Positions 11,855-22,353 of a DNA stretch of 64,000 nucleotides are shown piece after piece. Source of the stretch: Streptomyces radiopugnans (lineage in GTDB: Bacteria > Actinomycetota > Actinomycetes > Streptomycetales > Streptomycetaceae); the NCBI RefSeq assembly GCF_900110735.1, contig NZ_FOET01000018.1:1638-65637 (forward strand), in the 5' to 3' direction. Positions within the stretch are counted from its first letter, which is position 1. Every line of letters begins with the position of its first letter. Position numbers and translations under genes: made by a program. A model generated the notes under the pieces. It worked only from the letters and a program-made list of their open reading frames with translations, made no database searches and was not told the DNA's origin.

Positions 11855-13660
11855 TCAGCCGCCGTACGCGCCCGAGGCCGTCAGCCGCAGGGCGGTGTCG
11901 ATCAGCGGAACGTGGCTGAACGCCTGCGGGAAGTTGCCCACCTGGCGCCCCAGACGGGAGTCCCACTCCTCCGCGAGCAGCCCCAGGTCGTTGCGGAGCG
12001 AGAGCAGCTTCTCGAAGAGCCTGCGCGCCTCCTCCACCCGGCCGATCATCGCCAGGTCGTCGGCCAGCCAGAAGGAGCAGGCCAGGAACGCGCCCTCGTC
12101 GCCCTCCAGCCCGTCCAGCCCCGCGTGCTCGCCCGAGGTCGGGTAGCGCAGCACGAAGCCGTCCGGCGTGGACAGTTCGCGCTGGATGGCCTCGATGGTG
12201 CCGATGACCCGCTTGTCGTCCGGCGGCAGGAAGCCCACCTGCGGGATCAGCAGCAGGGAGGCGTCCAGCTCCTTGGACCCGTAGGACTGGGTGAAGGTGT
12301 TCCGCTCGGGGTCGTAGCCCTTCTCGCAGACGTCCCGGTGTATCTCGTCGCGCAGCGCGCGCCACCGCTCCAGCGGACCGTCCGCCTCTCCGGACTCGAT
12401 CAGGCGGATCGTGCGGTCCACCGCCACCCAGGCCATGACCTTGGAGTGCACGAAGTGGCGGCGCGGGCCTCGCACCTCCCATATCCCCTCGTCGGGCTCG
12501 TTCCAGTGGTCCTCCAGATAGCCGATCAGCTTGATCTGCAGGAGGCTGGCGTAGTCGTTGCGCGCCAGACCGGTCATGTGGGCCAGGTGCAGGGCCTCGA
12601 TGACCTCGCCGTACACGTCGAGCTGGAGCTGGGAGGCGGCGCCGTTGCCGACCCTCACCGGCTGGGAGTTCTCGTAGCCGGGCAGCCAGGACAGCTCCGT
12701 CTCGCCCAGCTCGCGCTCACCGGCGATGCCGTACATGATCTGCAGGTTCTCCGGATCGCCGGCGACCGCGCGCAGCAGCCACTCGCGCCAGGCGAGGGCC
12801 TCCTCGCGGTAGCCGGTGCGCAGTAGCGACGACAGCGTGATCGCCGCGTCGCGCAGCCAGGTGAAGCGGTAGTCCCAGTTGCGCACGCCGCCGATGTGCT
12901 CGGGCAGCGAGGTGGTGGGGGCCGCGACGATGCCGCCGGTCGGGGCGTAGGTGAGCGCCTTGAGCGTGATCAGGGAGCGCACCACCGCCTCCCGGTACGG
13001 GCCGTGGTACGTGCACTGGCGCACCCAGTCGCGCCAGAAGTCCTCGGTCGCAGTCAGGGACGTCTCCGGCTCCGCCGGCGCCGGGGGCTCCTTGTGCGAG
13101 GGCTGCCAGCTGATGGTCATGGCCACCCGGTCGCCCGGCGCGACGGTGAAGTCGGCGTAGGTGGTCAGGTCCTTGCCGTAGGTGTCGGCCTCGGAGTCCA
13201 CCCACACGGAGTCGGGCCCCGCGACGGCGACGGTGCGGCCGTCCACCTTGTGCACCCACGGCACCACCCAGCCGTAGGAGAACCGCATCCGCAGCGCCGA
13301 GCGCATCGGCACGCGGCCGCTGACACCCTCCACGATGCGGATGAGCTGCGGCGCGTGGTGCTCGCGGGGCGGCATGAAGTCGATCACACGCACCGTCCCG
13401 CGCGGGGTGTCCCACTCGGACTCGAGGATCAGGGAGTCGCCCCGGTAGCGGCGGCGGTTCGCGACCGGCGGCTCCTGGCCGGCGGGGTACGCGGGGCCCA
13501 GGCGCCAGAAGCCGTGCTCCTCGGTGCCCAGGAGCCCCGCGAAGACGGCGTGCGAGTCGAACCGGGGCAGGCACAGCCAGTCCACCGAACCGTCCCGGCA
13601 TACCAGGGCGGCGGTCTGCATGTCCCCGATGAGTGCGTAATCCTCGATGCGCCCGGCCAC
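11855..13660 (-). CDS. Glycoside hydrolase family 15 protein
   Basis: A 601-residue GH15 enzyme of the actinobacterial trehalase/glucoamylase-like type. The N-terminal RIEDYALIGDMQTAALV and DWLCLPRFDS motifs, the NWDYRFTWLRDA motif of the (alpha/alpha)6 barrel, and the general-acid segment DEGIWEVRG are all present. Cytosolic, since there is no signal peptide. Mycobacterial homologues hydrolyse trehalose; other members act on alpha-glucans, so the substrate is open. GTG 13660 is chosen because GGAG lies 7 nt upstream; the ATG at 13666 is too close to it. Confidence 0.9.
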   Translation of the reverse strand: MAGRIEDYALIGDMQTAALVCRDGSVDWLCLPRFDSHAVFAGLLGTEEHGFWRLGPAYPAGQEPPVANRRRYRGDSLILESEWDTPRGTVRVIDFMPPREHHAPQLIRIVEGVSGRVPMRSALRMRFSYGWVVPWVHKVDGRTVAVAGPDSVWVDSEADTYGKDLTTYADFTVAPGDRVAMTISWQPSHKEPPAPAEPETSLTATEDFWRDWVRQCTYHGPYREAVVRSLITLKALTYAPTGGIVAAPTTSLPEHIGGVRNWDYRFTWLRDAAITLSSLLRTGYREEALAWREWLLRAVAGDPENLQIMYGIAGERELGETELSWLPGYENSQPVRVGNGAASQLQLDVYGEVIEALHLAHMTGLARNDYASLLQIKLIGYLEDHWNEPDEGIWEVRGPRRHFVHSKVMAWVAVDRTIRLIESGEADGPLERWRALRDEIHRDVCEKGYDPERNTFTQSYGSKELDASLLLIPQVGFLPPDDKRVIGTIEAIQRELSTPDGFVLRYPTSGEHAGLDGLEGDEGAFLACSFWLADDLAMIGRVEEARRLFEKLLSLRNDLGLLAEEWDSRLGRQVGNFPQAFSHVPLIDTALRLTASGAYGG

Positions 13661-13783
13661 GAGCATCTCCAGTCGAACAGTGGCTACGCCCCGTGGGACG
13701 TGCGGTTTTCCGTCCTGCCGCGCGGGAGGGCCCGCGTGGACAGTCTGAGCAGGATACGACGCGGCCAGATGTTCCGCGCCGAG

Positions 13784-13831
13784 GTCACCTTAGGGGTGAC
13801 GGGCCCTTCCGGGTGACAACAATCCGGTGAT
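13784..13831. promoter_or_regulatory. Cluster of GGTGAC half-sites upstream of GH15
   Basis: GTCACC at 13784-13789 and GGTGAC at 13795-13800 form an inverted repeat. Another GGTGAC follows at 13812-13817 and a variant GGTGAT at 13826-13831. The arrangement suggests binding by a dimeric regulator just upstream of the GH15 gene. Confidence 0.35.
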
Positions 13832-13865
13832 TGACAACCGCGGTGGACGGCCGCGGCGGCGATCG

Positions 13866-13895
13866 CCGGGACGGCCGCACCGGCGGCCGTCCCGG
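13866..13895. terminator. Hairpin in the pyrG upstream region
   Basis: Perfect 13-bp arms (13866-13878 and 13883-13895) with a 4-nt loop. It is placed between two divergent genes, so it is either an insulating structure or part of a longer upstream transcript. Confidence 0.45.
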
Positions 13896-14089
13896 TAACT
13901 GTGCCACGGCCCGGGCGGCGGCGGGCCGCGCCTCCGCAACCCGGACGCGCCGCTGATACCCTGGTAGCCCGTGGAGCGGAGGGCACAACAACCCCCGAAC
14001 CGCAGCGACGGCACCCCCACCGGTCGAGCCGATCCGGCCGGGGCGCCAAGCGCACGTCACCTCGCGACCACGGGAGCCCCCTCTTGGCC

Positions 14090-15790
<1,701 letters not shown>

Positions 15791-15793
15791 GCG

Positions 15794-16438
15794 ATGGCGG
15801 AGAAGGACGCGGGGGCTCTGCGGGACGCCCCGAGGCAGTGGCGGGTCACCGCCTCCGAGACGCCCTTCGAGGGCGGCAAGACCAGCGTGCGCACCGACCG
15901 TGTGGTGATGCCGGACGGTTCCGTCGCCGCCCGCGACTACCAGGTCCACCCCGGCTCGGTGGCCGTCCTCGCGCTCGACGAGCAGGACCGGGTGCTGGTG
16001 ATCAGCCAGTACCGGCACCCGGTGCGGCACAAGCTGTGGGAGATCCCCGCAGGCCTGCTCGACGTCCCCGGCGAGAACCCGCTGGGCGCCGCCCGGCGCG
16101 AGCTGTACGAGGAGGCGCACGTCAAGGCCGAGGACTGGCGGGTGCTGGTCGACGTGTACACCTCGCCCGGCGGCAGCGACGAGGCGGTGCGCATCTTCCT
16201 GGCCCGCGATCTGTCCGACGCCGACGGCGAGCGCTTCGAGGTCTGCGACGAGGAGGCCGACATGGAGGTGGCACGCGTGCCCCTGGCGCAGTTGGTACGC
16301 GGTGCGCTGGCGGGGGACCTGCACAACAACTGCCTGGTGACCGGTGTCCTGGCCCTGACGGCCGCACGGACCGAGGGCGGCCTGGACGCCCTGCGCCCCG
16401 CCGAGGCGCCCTGGCCCGCCAGGCCGTTCCGGGCATGA
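15794..16438 (+). CDS. NUDIX hydrolase, ADP-ribose pyrophosphatase type
   Basis: A 214-residue NUDIX enzyme. The Nudix box runs from AGLLDVPGENP to RRELYEEA and carries the REXXEE core; the usual Gly after EE is replaced (EEAHV). An ADP-ribose pyrophosphatase-like N-terminal strand domain (residues 10-55, VVMPDGSVAARDYQVHPGSV) is present. Likely hydrolyses ADP-ribose or related nucleoside diphosphate sugars. It follows pyrG after 3 nt in the same operon, the order known from mycobacteria. Confidence 0.9.
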   Translation: MAEKDAGALRDAPRQWRVTASETPFEGGKTSVRTDRVVMPDGSVAARDYQVHPGSVAVLALDEQDRVLVISQYRHPVRHKLWEIPAGLLDVPGENPLGAARRELYEEAHVKAEDWRVLVDVYTSPGGSDEAVRIFLARDLSDADGERFEVCDEEADMEVARVPLAQLVRGALAGDLHNNCLVTGVLALTAARTEGGLDALRPAEAPWPARPFRA

Positions 16439-16465
16439 GGAGCCGGCCGGCGGCCGGAGTGTGAA

Positions 16466-16507
16466 CGCGCCCCGGGCGCGGAGCGGCCGCTCCGCGCCCG
16501 GGGCGCG
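16466..16507. terminator. 42-bp perfect palindrome terminator
   Basis: A perfect palindrome with 21-bp arms and no formal loop follows the pyrG-NUDIX operon by 28 nt. It ends that unit before the next gene, which has its own promoter. Confidence 0.75.
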
Positions 16508-16550
16508 CGGCGCCGGTGCGGACCGTCCGTGGTGAACTACCCTTCCAGCC

Positions 16551-18773
16551 GTGACGGATCAGGCGGTGCACACCGGCGGACCGGCCCCGTCCGCCGGAGC
16601 CGTGGACGGAGGCGGGGCAGCGGGCGGTCTCCTGGGACGGCGGCGCGAACTGGACCGGCTGCGCGCCGACGCCGAACGCGCCGGGCTCGACGCCCTCTCC
16701 GGCAGCCCCCCGGCCCGCTGCCGCGTCCTGCTGATCGCGGGCCGGCCCGGCTCGGGCCGCACCGCGCTGGCGGAGGAGTTCGCGCGGCAGGCGGCCGCCG
16801 ACTACCCCGACGGGATCCTGCGCGCCCGGCTCAGCGACCCGGACGGCACCCCCGTCCCCACCGAGCGCACCGCCCGCGATCTGCTCCGCGCTCTCGCCGC
16901 GGCCCGCGGACCCCTGGCCGCGCCTCCCGCCGGGGCGGGGGACGTGGAGCTCGCCGAGGCGCTGCGCGCCGCCCTGGCGGACCGCCGCGCCCTGCTCCTC
17001 CTGGACGACGTGGCCGCTCCCGAACAGCTTCACGGCCTGCTGCCCGACGGCCGCGGGTGCCTGGTGCTGGCCGTCTCCCGCGGGCCGCTGACCGGCATCC
17101 CGGACGTCCGGCCCTGCACGCTGGAGGGGCTCGGCACCGAGGCGGCCGTCGCCCTGCTGGAGAAGCGGGCCGGGGACACCCCCCGGGTCACCGTCGACCC
17201 GCGTGCGGCGGAGTCCCTGGCCGAGGCGTGCGGCGGGCGTCCCGCGGCGCTCGTCCTGGTCGGCGGCTGGCTGGCGGCCCACCCCACGGCGTCCGTCGCC
17301 GAGGCGGCCCGGCGTTTCGGCGCTCTCCCCGACGATCTGCCCGGCGGCGCGGCGGACGACGCCCACGCGCCCGAGGACGCGTCGGGACGCGTGCCCGGCG
17401 GCCACTTCGGCAGTCTTCCCGGCGGTCTTCCCGGCGCTCTCCCCGGTGGTCCTCCCGGTCCCGCGCGAGCCGCCGTCCCCGGGCCCCGCGCCCGTCCCGC
17501 CGCGGTCGCCCGGCCGCTGGTGCGCGCCTTCCACCTGGTCCACGGCTCGCTGCCGCCCCCGGCCGCGCGCTTCCTGCGCCTGCTGGCGCTCGCCCCGGCC
17601 GGACTCGCCGACGCCCACACCGCCGCGGCCCTGACCGGATGCCGGGCGGACGAGGCGGCGGCCATACTGGAGGCCTTCACCGGGCTCGGCCTGCTGCGCA
17701 CCACCGCCACCCCGGGGCTGTACGCCGTCCCGGGCTGCCTCGCCCCCGTGCTCACGGCCGTGCTGGAGGAGCGGGAGCGCCCGCAGGACGTGAGGCTGGC
17801 CCGGGCCCGGGTGCTGGAGCGGTCGGCGCGGCTGCTGCGTTCCTGCCGGGCCGCGGCCGAGCCGCCCGGCTCGCCGGCGCGCCGGGCGGCGGCCGAGCTG
17901 CCGCGCGCCCTGCGCTTCGGAAACCGCGCCGCCGCTGCCGCCTGGCTCGGCCCCCGGCTGCCGGGCCTGCGCGCGGCCGCCCGCGACGCCGTGGCGGACG
18001 GGGAACTGGACACCCTGGCCCGGCGGCTGGCCGCCGGGCTCGCCGGGGCGCTGATCGCGCACCTGGGGCACGAGGCGGCCGCCCCCGAGCTGTACCGGCT
18101 CCACGAACTGCTGCTGCCCGTCACCGAGCGGCGCGGGCTGCACGGCGAGCGCGCCGCGATCCTGCTCGACCTCGGGGACCTCGACGCCCACGCCGGCCGC
18201 CCGCACCGGGCGCTGACGCGCTACCGCGGCGCGCTGGAGGCCGCCCGCGCCGACGGCGGACGCGGCGGCGACCGGAGTGCGGCGGCGGCCGCGCGGGCGC
18301 TGGAGTCGCTGGGCGACACCTACGCGCACCTGGGCGACGACCGGCGCGCCGGCGACTGGTACGGCCGGGCGCTGGCGCTGTGCCAGACCCGCGGCGAGCC
18401 GGCCGACGAGGCCCGGCTGCACGGGCTGATCGGGGCCGCCCACCTGCGCGAGGGGCGCTGGGAGGAGGCCCTGCGCGCCTGGCGGGCCTGTGCCGCGGCC
18501 TGCCGGCGGCTGCGGGACGGGGAGGCGTACGCGCGGGCGCTGGAGGAGGTGGCCAGGGTCCAGGAGTACGCGGGCCGCGGTGAGGAGGCGCGGCGCACCC
18601 GCCGCCGGGCCCTGCGGTGGGGGCGTCCGGGGGCGGCGCGCGGGGACGGGGGCGCGGCCCGGAGCGGGGAGACGGGCACAGGAGGCGGCGCCCGCTCGCG
18701 CCCCGCGGTGGCGCGGTGGATGCTGGAAGGAACCCCGCGCGCCGCCGAGAGCGGCAGTCGGCCTGCGAAATAG
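16551..18773 (+). CDS. P-loop ATPase with TPR-type C-terminus (STAND-like)
   Basis: A 740-residue protein. The N-terminal NB-ARC/AAA-like domain has Walker A AGRPGSGRTAL (about residue 63) and Walker B-like ALLLLDDVAAPEQL, then a winged-helix-like region and a C-terminal run of TPR helices (about residues 500-700, for example ARALESLGDTYAHLGDDRRA). There is no SARP DNA-binding domain, unlike AfsR. STAND proteins usually act as signalling switches; a role here is inference. A Gly/Pro-rich insertion lies at residues 270-320. TACCCT 7 nt before the GTG and no ribosome binding site suggest a leaderless mRNA. Confidence 0.8.
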   Translation: MTDQAVHTGGPAPSAGAVDGGGAAGGLLGRRRELDRLRADAERAGLDALSGSPPARCRVLLIAGRPGSGRTALAEEFARQAAADYPDGILRARLSDPDGTPVPTERTARDLLRALAAARGPLAAPPAGAGDVELAEALRAALADRRALLLLDDVAAPEQLHGLLPDGRGCLVLAVSRGPLTGIPDVRPCTLEGLGTEAAVALLEKRAGDTPRVTVDPRAAESLAEACGGRPAALVLVGGWLAAHPTASVAEAARRFGALPDDLPGGAADDAHAPEDASGRVPGGHFGSLPGGLPGALPGGPPGPARAAVPGPRARPAAVARPLVRAFHLVHGSLPPPAARFLRLLALAPAGLADAHTAAALTGCRADEAAAILEAFTGLGLLRTTATPGLYAVPGCLAPVLTAVLEERERPQDVRLARARVLERSARLLRSCRAAAEPPGSPARRAAAELPRALRFGNRAAAAAWLGPRLPGLRAAARDAVADGELDTLARRLAAGLAGALIAHLGHEAAAPELYRLHELLLPVTERRGLHGERAAILLDLGDLDAHAGRPHRALTRYRGALEAARADGGRGGDRSAAAAARALESLGDTYAHLGDDRRAGDWYGRALALCQTRGEPADEARLHGLIGAAHLREGRWEEALRAWRACAAACRRLRDGEAYARALEEVARVQEYAGRGEEARRTRRRALRWGRPGAARGDGGAARSGETGTGGGARSRPAVARWMLEGTPRAAESGSRPAK

Positions 18774-18781
18774 ACAGCGAT

Positions 18782-18808
18782 CCTCGCAAAAATTGACCCT
18801 TTGCAAGG
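18782..18808. promoter_or_regulatory. Inverted repeat in the ald promoter region
   Basis: CCTCGCAAA (18782-18790) and TTTGCAAGG (18800-18808) form a 9-bp inverted repeat with one mismatch and a 9-nt spacer in an unusually AT-rich stretch. TAAACT at 18832-18837 could be the -10 of ald. This looks like an operator for a dimeric regulator; an Lrp/AsnC type would fit alanine control but is inference. Confidence 0.5.
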
Positions 18809-18946
18809 CTGGACAGGGAGAAACCCTTCATTAAACTGGCCGAGCTGCGGCCGCTCGACCGCATCCGACATTTACCCCGTGTACCGGTGCGGTGGGGTGG
18901 GCCCCGGTCCATTCCGCAACCATGACACCCCCATGAGACAAGGACC

Positions 18947-20071
18947 GTGATCGACGTGAAGGTCGGCATCCCCCGCGAAGTCAAGAACAACGAGTTCCGC
19001 GTGGCCATCACCCCGGCCGGTGTGCACGAGCTCGTACGCAACGGGCACCGGGTCTACGTGGAGCGGAGCGCCGGCGAGGGCTCCTCCATCCCCGACCGGG
19101 AGTACACCGAGGCCGGCGCCGTCATCCTGGACAGCGCCGACGAGGTGTGGGCCACCGCCGAGCTGCTGCTGAAGGTCAAGGAGCCGGTCGCCGAGGAGTA
19201 CCACCGGCTGCGCAAGGACCAGACGCTGTTCACCTACCTCCACCTGGCCGCGTCCCGGGAGTGCACCGACGCGCTGCTGCGCTCGGGCACCACCGCCATC
19301 GCCTACGAGACGGTGGAGACCGCCGACCGCGCGCTGCCGCTGCTGGCACCGATGTCGGAGGTGGCGGGCCGGATCGCCCCGCAGGTGGGCGCGTACCACC
19401 TGATGCGCTCGGCCGGCGGCCGCGGAGTGCTGCCCGGCGGCGTGCCGGGCGTCGCGCCGAGCCGGGCCGTGGTCATAGGCGGCGGCGTCTCCGGCTGGAA
19501 CGCCACCCAGATCGCCGTCGGCATGGGCTTCCACGTCACCCTGCTCGACAAGGACGTGCGCAAGCTGCGCGAGGCCGACCGGATCTTCGGCACCCGGGTG
19601 CGGACGGTCAGCTCCAACGCGTACGAGCTGGAGAAGGCCGTCCTCGACGCCGACCTGGTCGTCGGCGCAGTGCTGATCCCGGGCGCCAAGGCGCCGAAGC
19701 TGGTCACCAACGAGCTGGTGTCGCGGATGAAGCCGGGCAGCGTGCTGGTCGACATCGCGATCGACCAGGGCGGCTGCTTCGAGGACTCGCGCCCCACCAC
19801 CCACGCGGAGCCGACCTTCACCGTCCACGACTCGGTCTTCTACTGCGTCGCCAACATGCCCGGCGCGGTGCCGAGCACCTCGACGTACGCGCTGACCAAC
19901 GCCACGCTGCCGTACATCGTCGAGCTGGCCAACCGCGGCTGGCGCGACGCACTGCGCCGCGACCCCGCGCTCGCCAGGGGCCTGAACGTCCACGACGGCG
20001 AGGTGACCTACGGCCCGGTCGCCGAGGCGCACGGGCTGCCGGTGCGCGAGCCGGCCGCGCTGCTCGGCTGA
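18947..20071 (+). CDS. ald: Alanine dehydrogenase
   Basis: A 374-residue NAD-dependent alanine dehydrogenase, interconverting alanine with pyruvate and ammonia. The N-terminal IPREVKNNEFRVAITPAGV and the Rossmann motif VIGGGVSGWNA (about residue 180) are typical, as is the PGAKAPKLV region. Two short insertions (GGRGVLPGGVPGVAPS) are as in other actinobacteria. The GTG at 18947 has AAGGA just upstream. In M. tuberculosis ald is elsewhere in the genome, so its place between the NUDIX/TPR genes and parA is a Streptomyces-type arrangement. Confidence 0.95.
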   Translation: MIDVKVGIPREVKNNEFRVAITPAGVHELVRNGHRVYVERSAGEGSSIPDREYTEAGAVILDSADEVWATAELLLKVKEPVAEEYHRLRKDQTLFTYLHLAASRECTDALLRSGTTAIAYETVETADRALPLLAPMSEVAGRIAPQVGAYHLMRSAGGRGVLPGGVPGVAPSRAVVIGGGVSGWNATQIAVGMGFHVTLLDKDVRKLREADRIFGTRVRTVSSNAYELEKAVLDADLVVGAVLIPGAKAPKLVTNELVSRMKPGSVLVDIAIDQGGCFEDSRPTTHAEPTFTVHDSVFYCVANMPGAVPSTSTYALTNATLPYIVELANRGWRDALRRDPALARGLNVHDGEVTYGPVAEAHGLPVREPAALLG

Positions 20072-20182
20072 CGGGCCGGGCGGCCGGGCGGTCGCCGACG
20101 GAGTAGACAAGTCGTCATATGAAGCGCCGGTGGCGGTCAACGGCGTGCGTCAACATCACCCGTCAACACCGCCACGGCCGTT

Positions 20183-20226
20183 CCGCCGGCCGGAACCCGG
20201 ACCCTCCGGGCTCCGGCCGGCGGTTT
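20183..20226 (+). terminator. ald terminator
   Basis: Perfect 12-bp arms (20183-20194 and 20212-20223) with a nested CCGGA/TCCGG stem are followed by a short T run. Confidence 0.7.
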
Positions 20227-20513
20227 CCCGTGCGCGGCGGGGGGTTGGCTTCAGGGCGGGTCCGGTGCGGGGCCGACGCGGCGTCAACTCGCCGCGATCG
20301 TTGCGCTTCGTCCCTTTCGCGCCCCCGGAAGACCTCGTCCGCGCGGCTGTTACGCCCTTGACAGACGGGTACATGGTTGCCGACACATCCGGCCGTCTAC
20401 GGCGGATTGTGTTGCTGTGGACGGCCGACACGCCATAGAGTCGCCAATCATCGGCATGGTGCCACGCTGACCTGTCTAGAAGTTTCCTGGTCACCAAGGA
20501 GGTAGGACGACTT
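20227..20513 (+). other. parA upstream region
   Basis: No gene is visible. TTGACA at 20358-20363 is a good -35 but has no clear -10 at the usual distance. An alternative pair is TTGTGT (about 20407) with CATAGAGT (about 20432). AAGGAGG at 20498-20504 is the parA ribosome binding site. Confidence 0.45.
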
Positions 20514-21695
20514 GTGAATGAGTCGACATTTACTCCCCCGGGTGGTCAACCAGGAATGCCTTCGCGGGGCGAAGCCCCCTCGGGACTCAGGGCCGTCGGC
20601 TCCGTCGCTGTCCAGACTTTCGCAGCCCACCAGAACCAGGCGAGCATGACAGCCCATCAGAGCATGGACGGCCACCGAGCGAACGCCATGGCCGCCGACC
20701 GCAGGGGCGGCGAGACCGGCCGGCCGGCCGACCACGCGGACCCCCACTACGAGGAACTCCCCGAGGGGCACTTCTACGACCCCGACGCGGAGTACGAACC
20801 GGACCCCGAGTACGCGGCCACCCTCGCGCCCGACGCCGCCCGCCAGCGCCGTGAGCGCATCGGGCCCACGGGCCGGCCGCTGCCGTACTTCCCGATCCCC
20901 GGTCCGGTCACCGAGCACGGCCCGGCGAAGATCATCGCGATGTGCAACCAGAAGGGCGGGGTGGGCAAGACCACCTCGACCATCAACCTGGGCGCCGCGC
21001 TCGCCGAGTACGGCCGCCGGGTGCTGCTGGTGGACTTCGACCCCCAGGGCGCCCTCTCCGTCGGCCTCGGCGTCAACCCGATGGAGCTGGACCTGACCGT
21101 CTACAACCTGCTCATGGAGCGGGGCATGTCGGCGGACGAGGTGCTGCTGAAGACGGCCGTGGCGGGCATGGACCTGCTGCCCAGCAACATCGACCTGTCC
21201 GCGGCCGAGGTCCAGCTCGTCAGCGAGGTCGCCCGCGAGTCCACGCTCCAGCGCGCCCTGGCGCCGCTGCTGCCCGACTACGACTTCATCGTCATCGACT
21301 GCCAACCCTCCCTCGGCCTGCTCACCGTCAACGCGCTGACCGCCGCGCACAAGGTGATCGTGCCGCTGGAGTGCGAGTTCTTCGCGCTGCGCGGGGTGGC
21401 GCTGCTGACCGAGACGATCGAGAAGGTCCAGGAGCGGCTCAACCCGGAACTGGAGCTCGACGGCATCCTGGCGACGATGTACGACTCGCGCACCGTGCAC
21501 AGCAGGGAGGTGCTCGCACGCGTGGTCGAGGCGTTCGACGACAACGTGTACCACACCGTCATCGGGCGCACGGTCCGCTTCCCGGAGACCACGGTCGCCG
21601 GCGAGCCGATCACCACCTACGCCTCCAACTCCGTCGGCGCCGCCGCCTACCGCCAACTCGCCAGGGAGGTGCTCGCCCGGTGCCACGCCGAGTGA
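20514..21695 (+). CDS. ParA/Soj family ATPase of the ScpAB operon
   Basis: A 393-residue ParA-like ATPase. A disordered acidic N-terminal extension of about 137 residues precedes the deviant Walker A KGGVGKTT (residues 147-154), with DFDPQGALSVGLGV and IVIDCQPSLGLLTVNA following. It is not the oriC-linked partner of ParB; this paralogue always sits with scpA-scpB in actinobacteria (Rv1708 in M. tuberculosis) and probably helps load or place the SMC complex, which is inference. GTG start with AAGGAGG 9 nt upstream. Confidence 0.9.
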   Translation: MNESTFTPPGGQPGMPSRGEAPSGLRAVGSVAVQTFAAHQNQASMTAHQSMDGHRANAMAADRRGGETGRPADHADPHYEELPEGHFYDPDAEYEPDPEYAATLAPDAARQRRERIGPTGRPLPYFPIPGPVTEHGPAKIIAMCNQKGGVGKTTSTINLGAALAEYGRRVLLVDFDPQGALSVGLGVNPMELDLTVYNLLMERGMSADEVLLKTAVAGMDLLPSNIDLSAAEVQLVSEVARESTLQRALAPLLPDYDFIVIDCQPSLGLLTVNALTAAHKVIVPLECEFFALRGVALLTETIEKVQERLNPELELDGILATMYDSRTVHSREVLARVVEAFDDNVYHTVIGRTVRFPETTVAGEPITTYASNSVGAAAYRQLAREVLARCHAE

Positions 21696-22327
21696 GTCTC
21701 CCGGCAGCCGACGAACTGTTCCGTTCCACCGGAGGGTCCCCGGTCCAGCCGTCGACCCCCCAGCAGCACACCGGCGGCGACACCTCCGCCGCCTCCCGGC
21801 TCCCCGCCCCGGCGGGCGAGCAGGGCGCCGCGGGCGAGCACGCCCCGGCGGAAGACGGCGACGGCCCGGAGCGTACGGCGGCGGGCGCCGCCGGGGCCCC
21901 GGAGGCCGGCGACCACGGCGGCCGGGAGCCCCGGCAGACCCCGGTGCCCGGCCAGAACGCCGGGCGGGGCGGCCGCGAGACGGCGGAGGCCCGCCGGGGG
22001 GCGGGCCAGCCCCCGGCCCAGTCCGCCGCGGGCGCCGCCCGGGGCCAGGGCAGGGGCCGTACGGCCGTGGGCGCGGCGGCTCCCCGGCGCGGCAGACCCG
22101 CGGCCCGGCGCCCCAGCGGACGCGAGCGCCACGACGAGAAGATCACCGTCTACGTCTCCGCCGAGGAGCTGATGGACCTCGAGCACGCCCGGCTGGTGCT
22201 CCGCGGTGAGCACGGCCTGGCCGTGGACCGCGGCCGGATCGTCCGCGAGGCGGTCGCCGTGGTCCTCGCGGACCTGGAGGCGCGCGGCGACGCGAGCATC
22301 CTGGTGCGCCGCCTGCGCGGCCGCTGA
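21680..22327 (+). CDS. ParA/ScpA-linked protein with conserved C-terminal domain
   Basis: A 215-residue protein in a frame that overlaps the end of the parA-like gene. The first 145 residues are Ala/Gly/Pro-rich and look disordered. The last 65 (starting KITVYVSAEELMDLEHARLV) form a compact, conserved domain with a beta strand followed by helices that resembles a ribbon-helix-helix DNA-binding fold. GTG 21680 has GGGAGG 10 nt upstream; GTG 21692 overlaps the parA stop as GTGA. A DNA-binding role in chromosome organisation is inference from context. Confidence 0.75.
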   Translation: MPRRVSLPAADELFRSTGGSPVQPSTPQQHTGGDTSAASRLPAPAGEQGAAGEHAPAEDGDGPERTAAGAAGAPEAGDHGGREPRQTPVPGQNAGRGGRETAEARRGAGQPPAQSAAGAARGQGRGRTAVGAAAPRRGRPAARRPSGRERHDEKITVYVSAEELMDLEHARLVLRGEHGLAVDRGRIVREAVAVVLADLEARGDASILVRRLRGR

Positions 22328-22353
22328 CCCGCGGGGCGGTAGCCTGCCCCGCG

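Larger units (their letters stand above)
13661..14089. other. Divergent promoter region between GH15 and pyrG
   Basis: No gene is visible. The region holds a set of GGTGAC repeats (13784-13831), a TTGACA at 13831-13836, a GC-rich hairpin (13866-13895) and a TACCCT -10-like hexamer at 13957-13962 that could begin the pyrG transcript with a leader of about 120 nt. Confidence 0.5.

Noticed and set aside
9253..11919. Plus-strand open frame of about 890 codons over the glycosyltransferase and LacI gene
   Set aside because: It crosses two well-supported genes in other frames or strands and shows no motif.
16122..18806. Long minus-strand open frame of about 890 codons opposite the P-loop/TPR gene
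   Set aside because: It is Arg/Gly/Ala/Pro-rich with no motif, while the plus strand holds a clear Walker A and TPR protein; in GC-rich DNA the antisense frame is often open by chance.
20119..20438. Small open frames between ald and the parA-like gene
   Set aside because: No ribosome binding site, no conserved motif, and they overlap the ald terminator and the parA promoter region.
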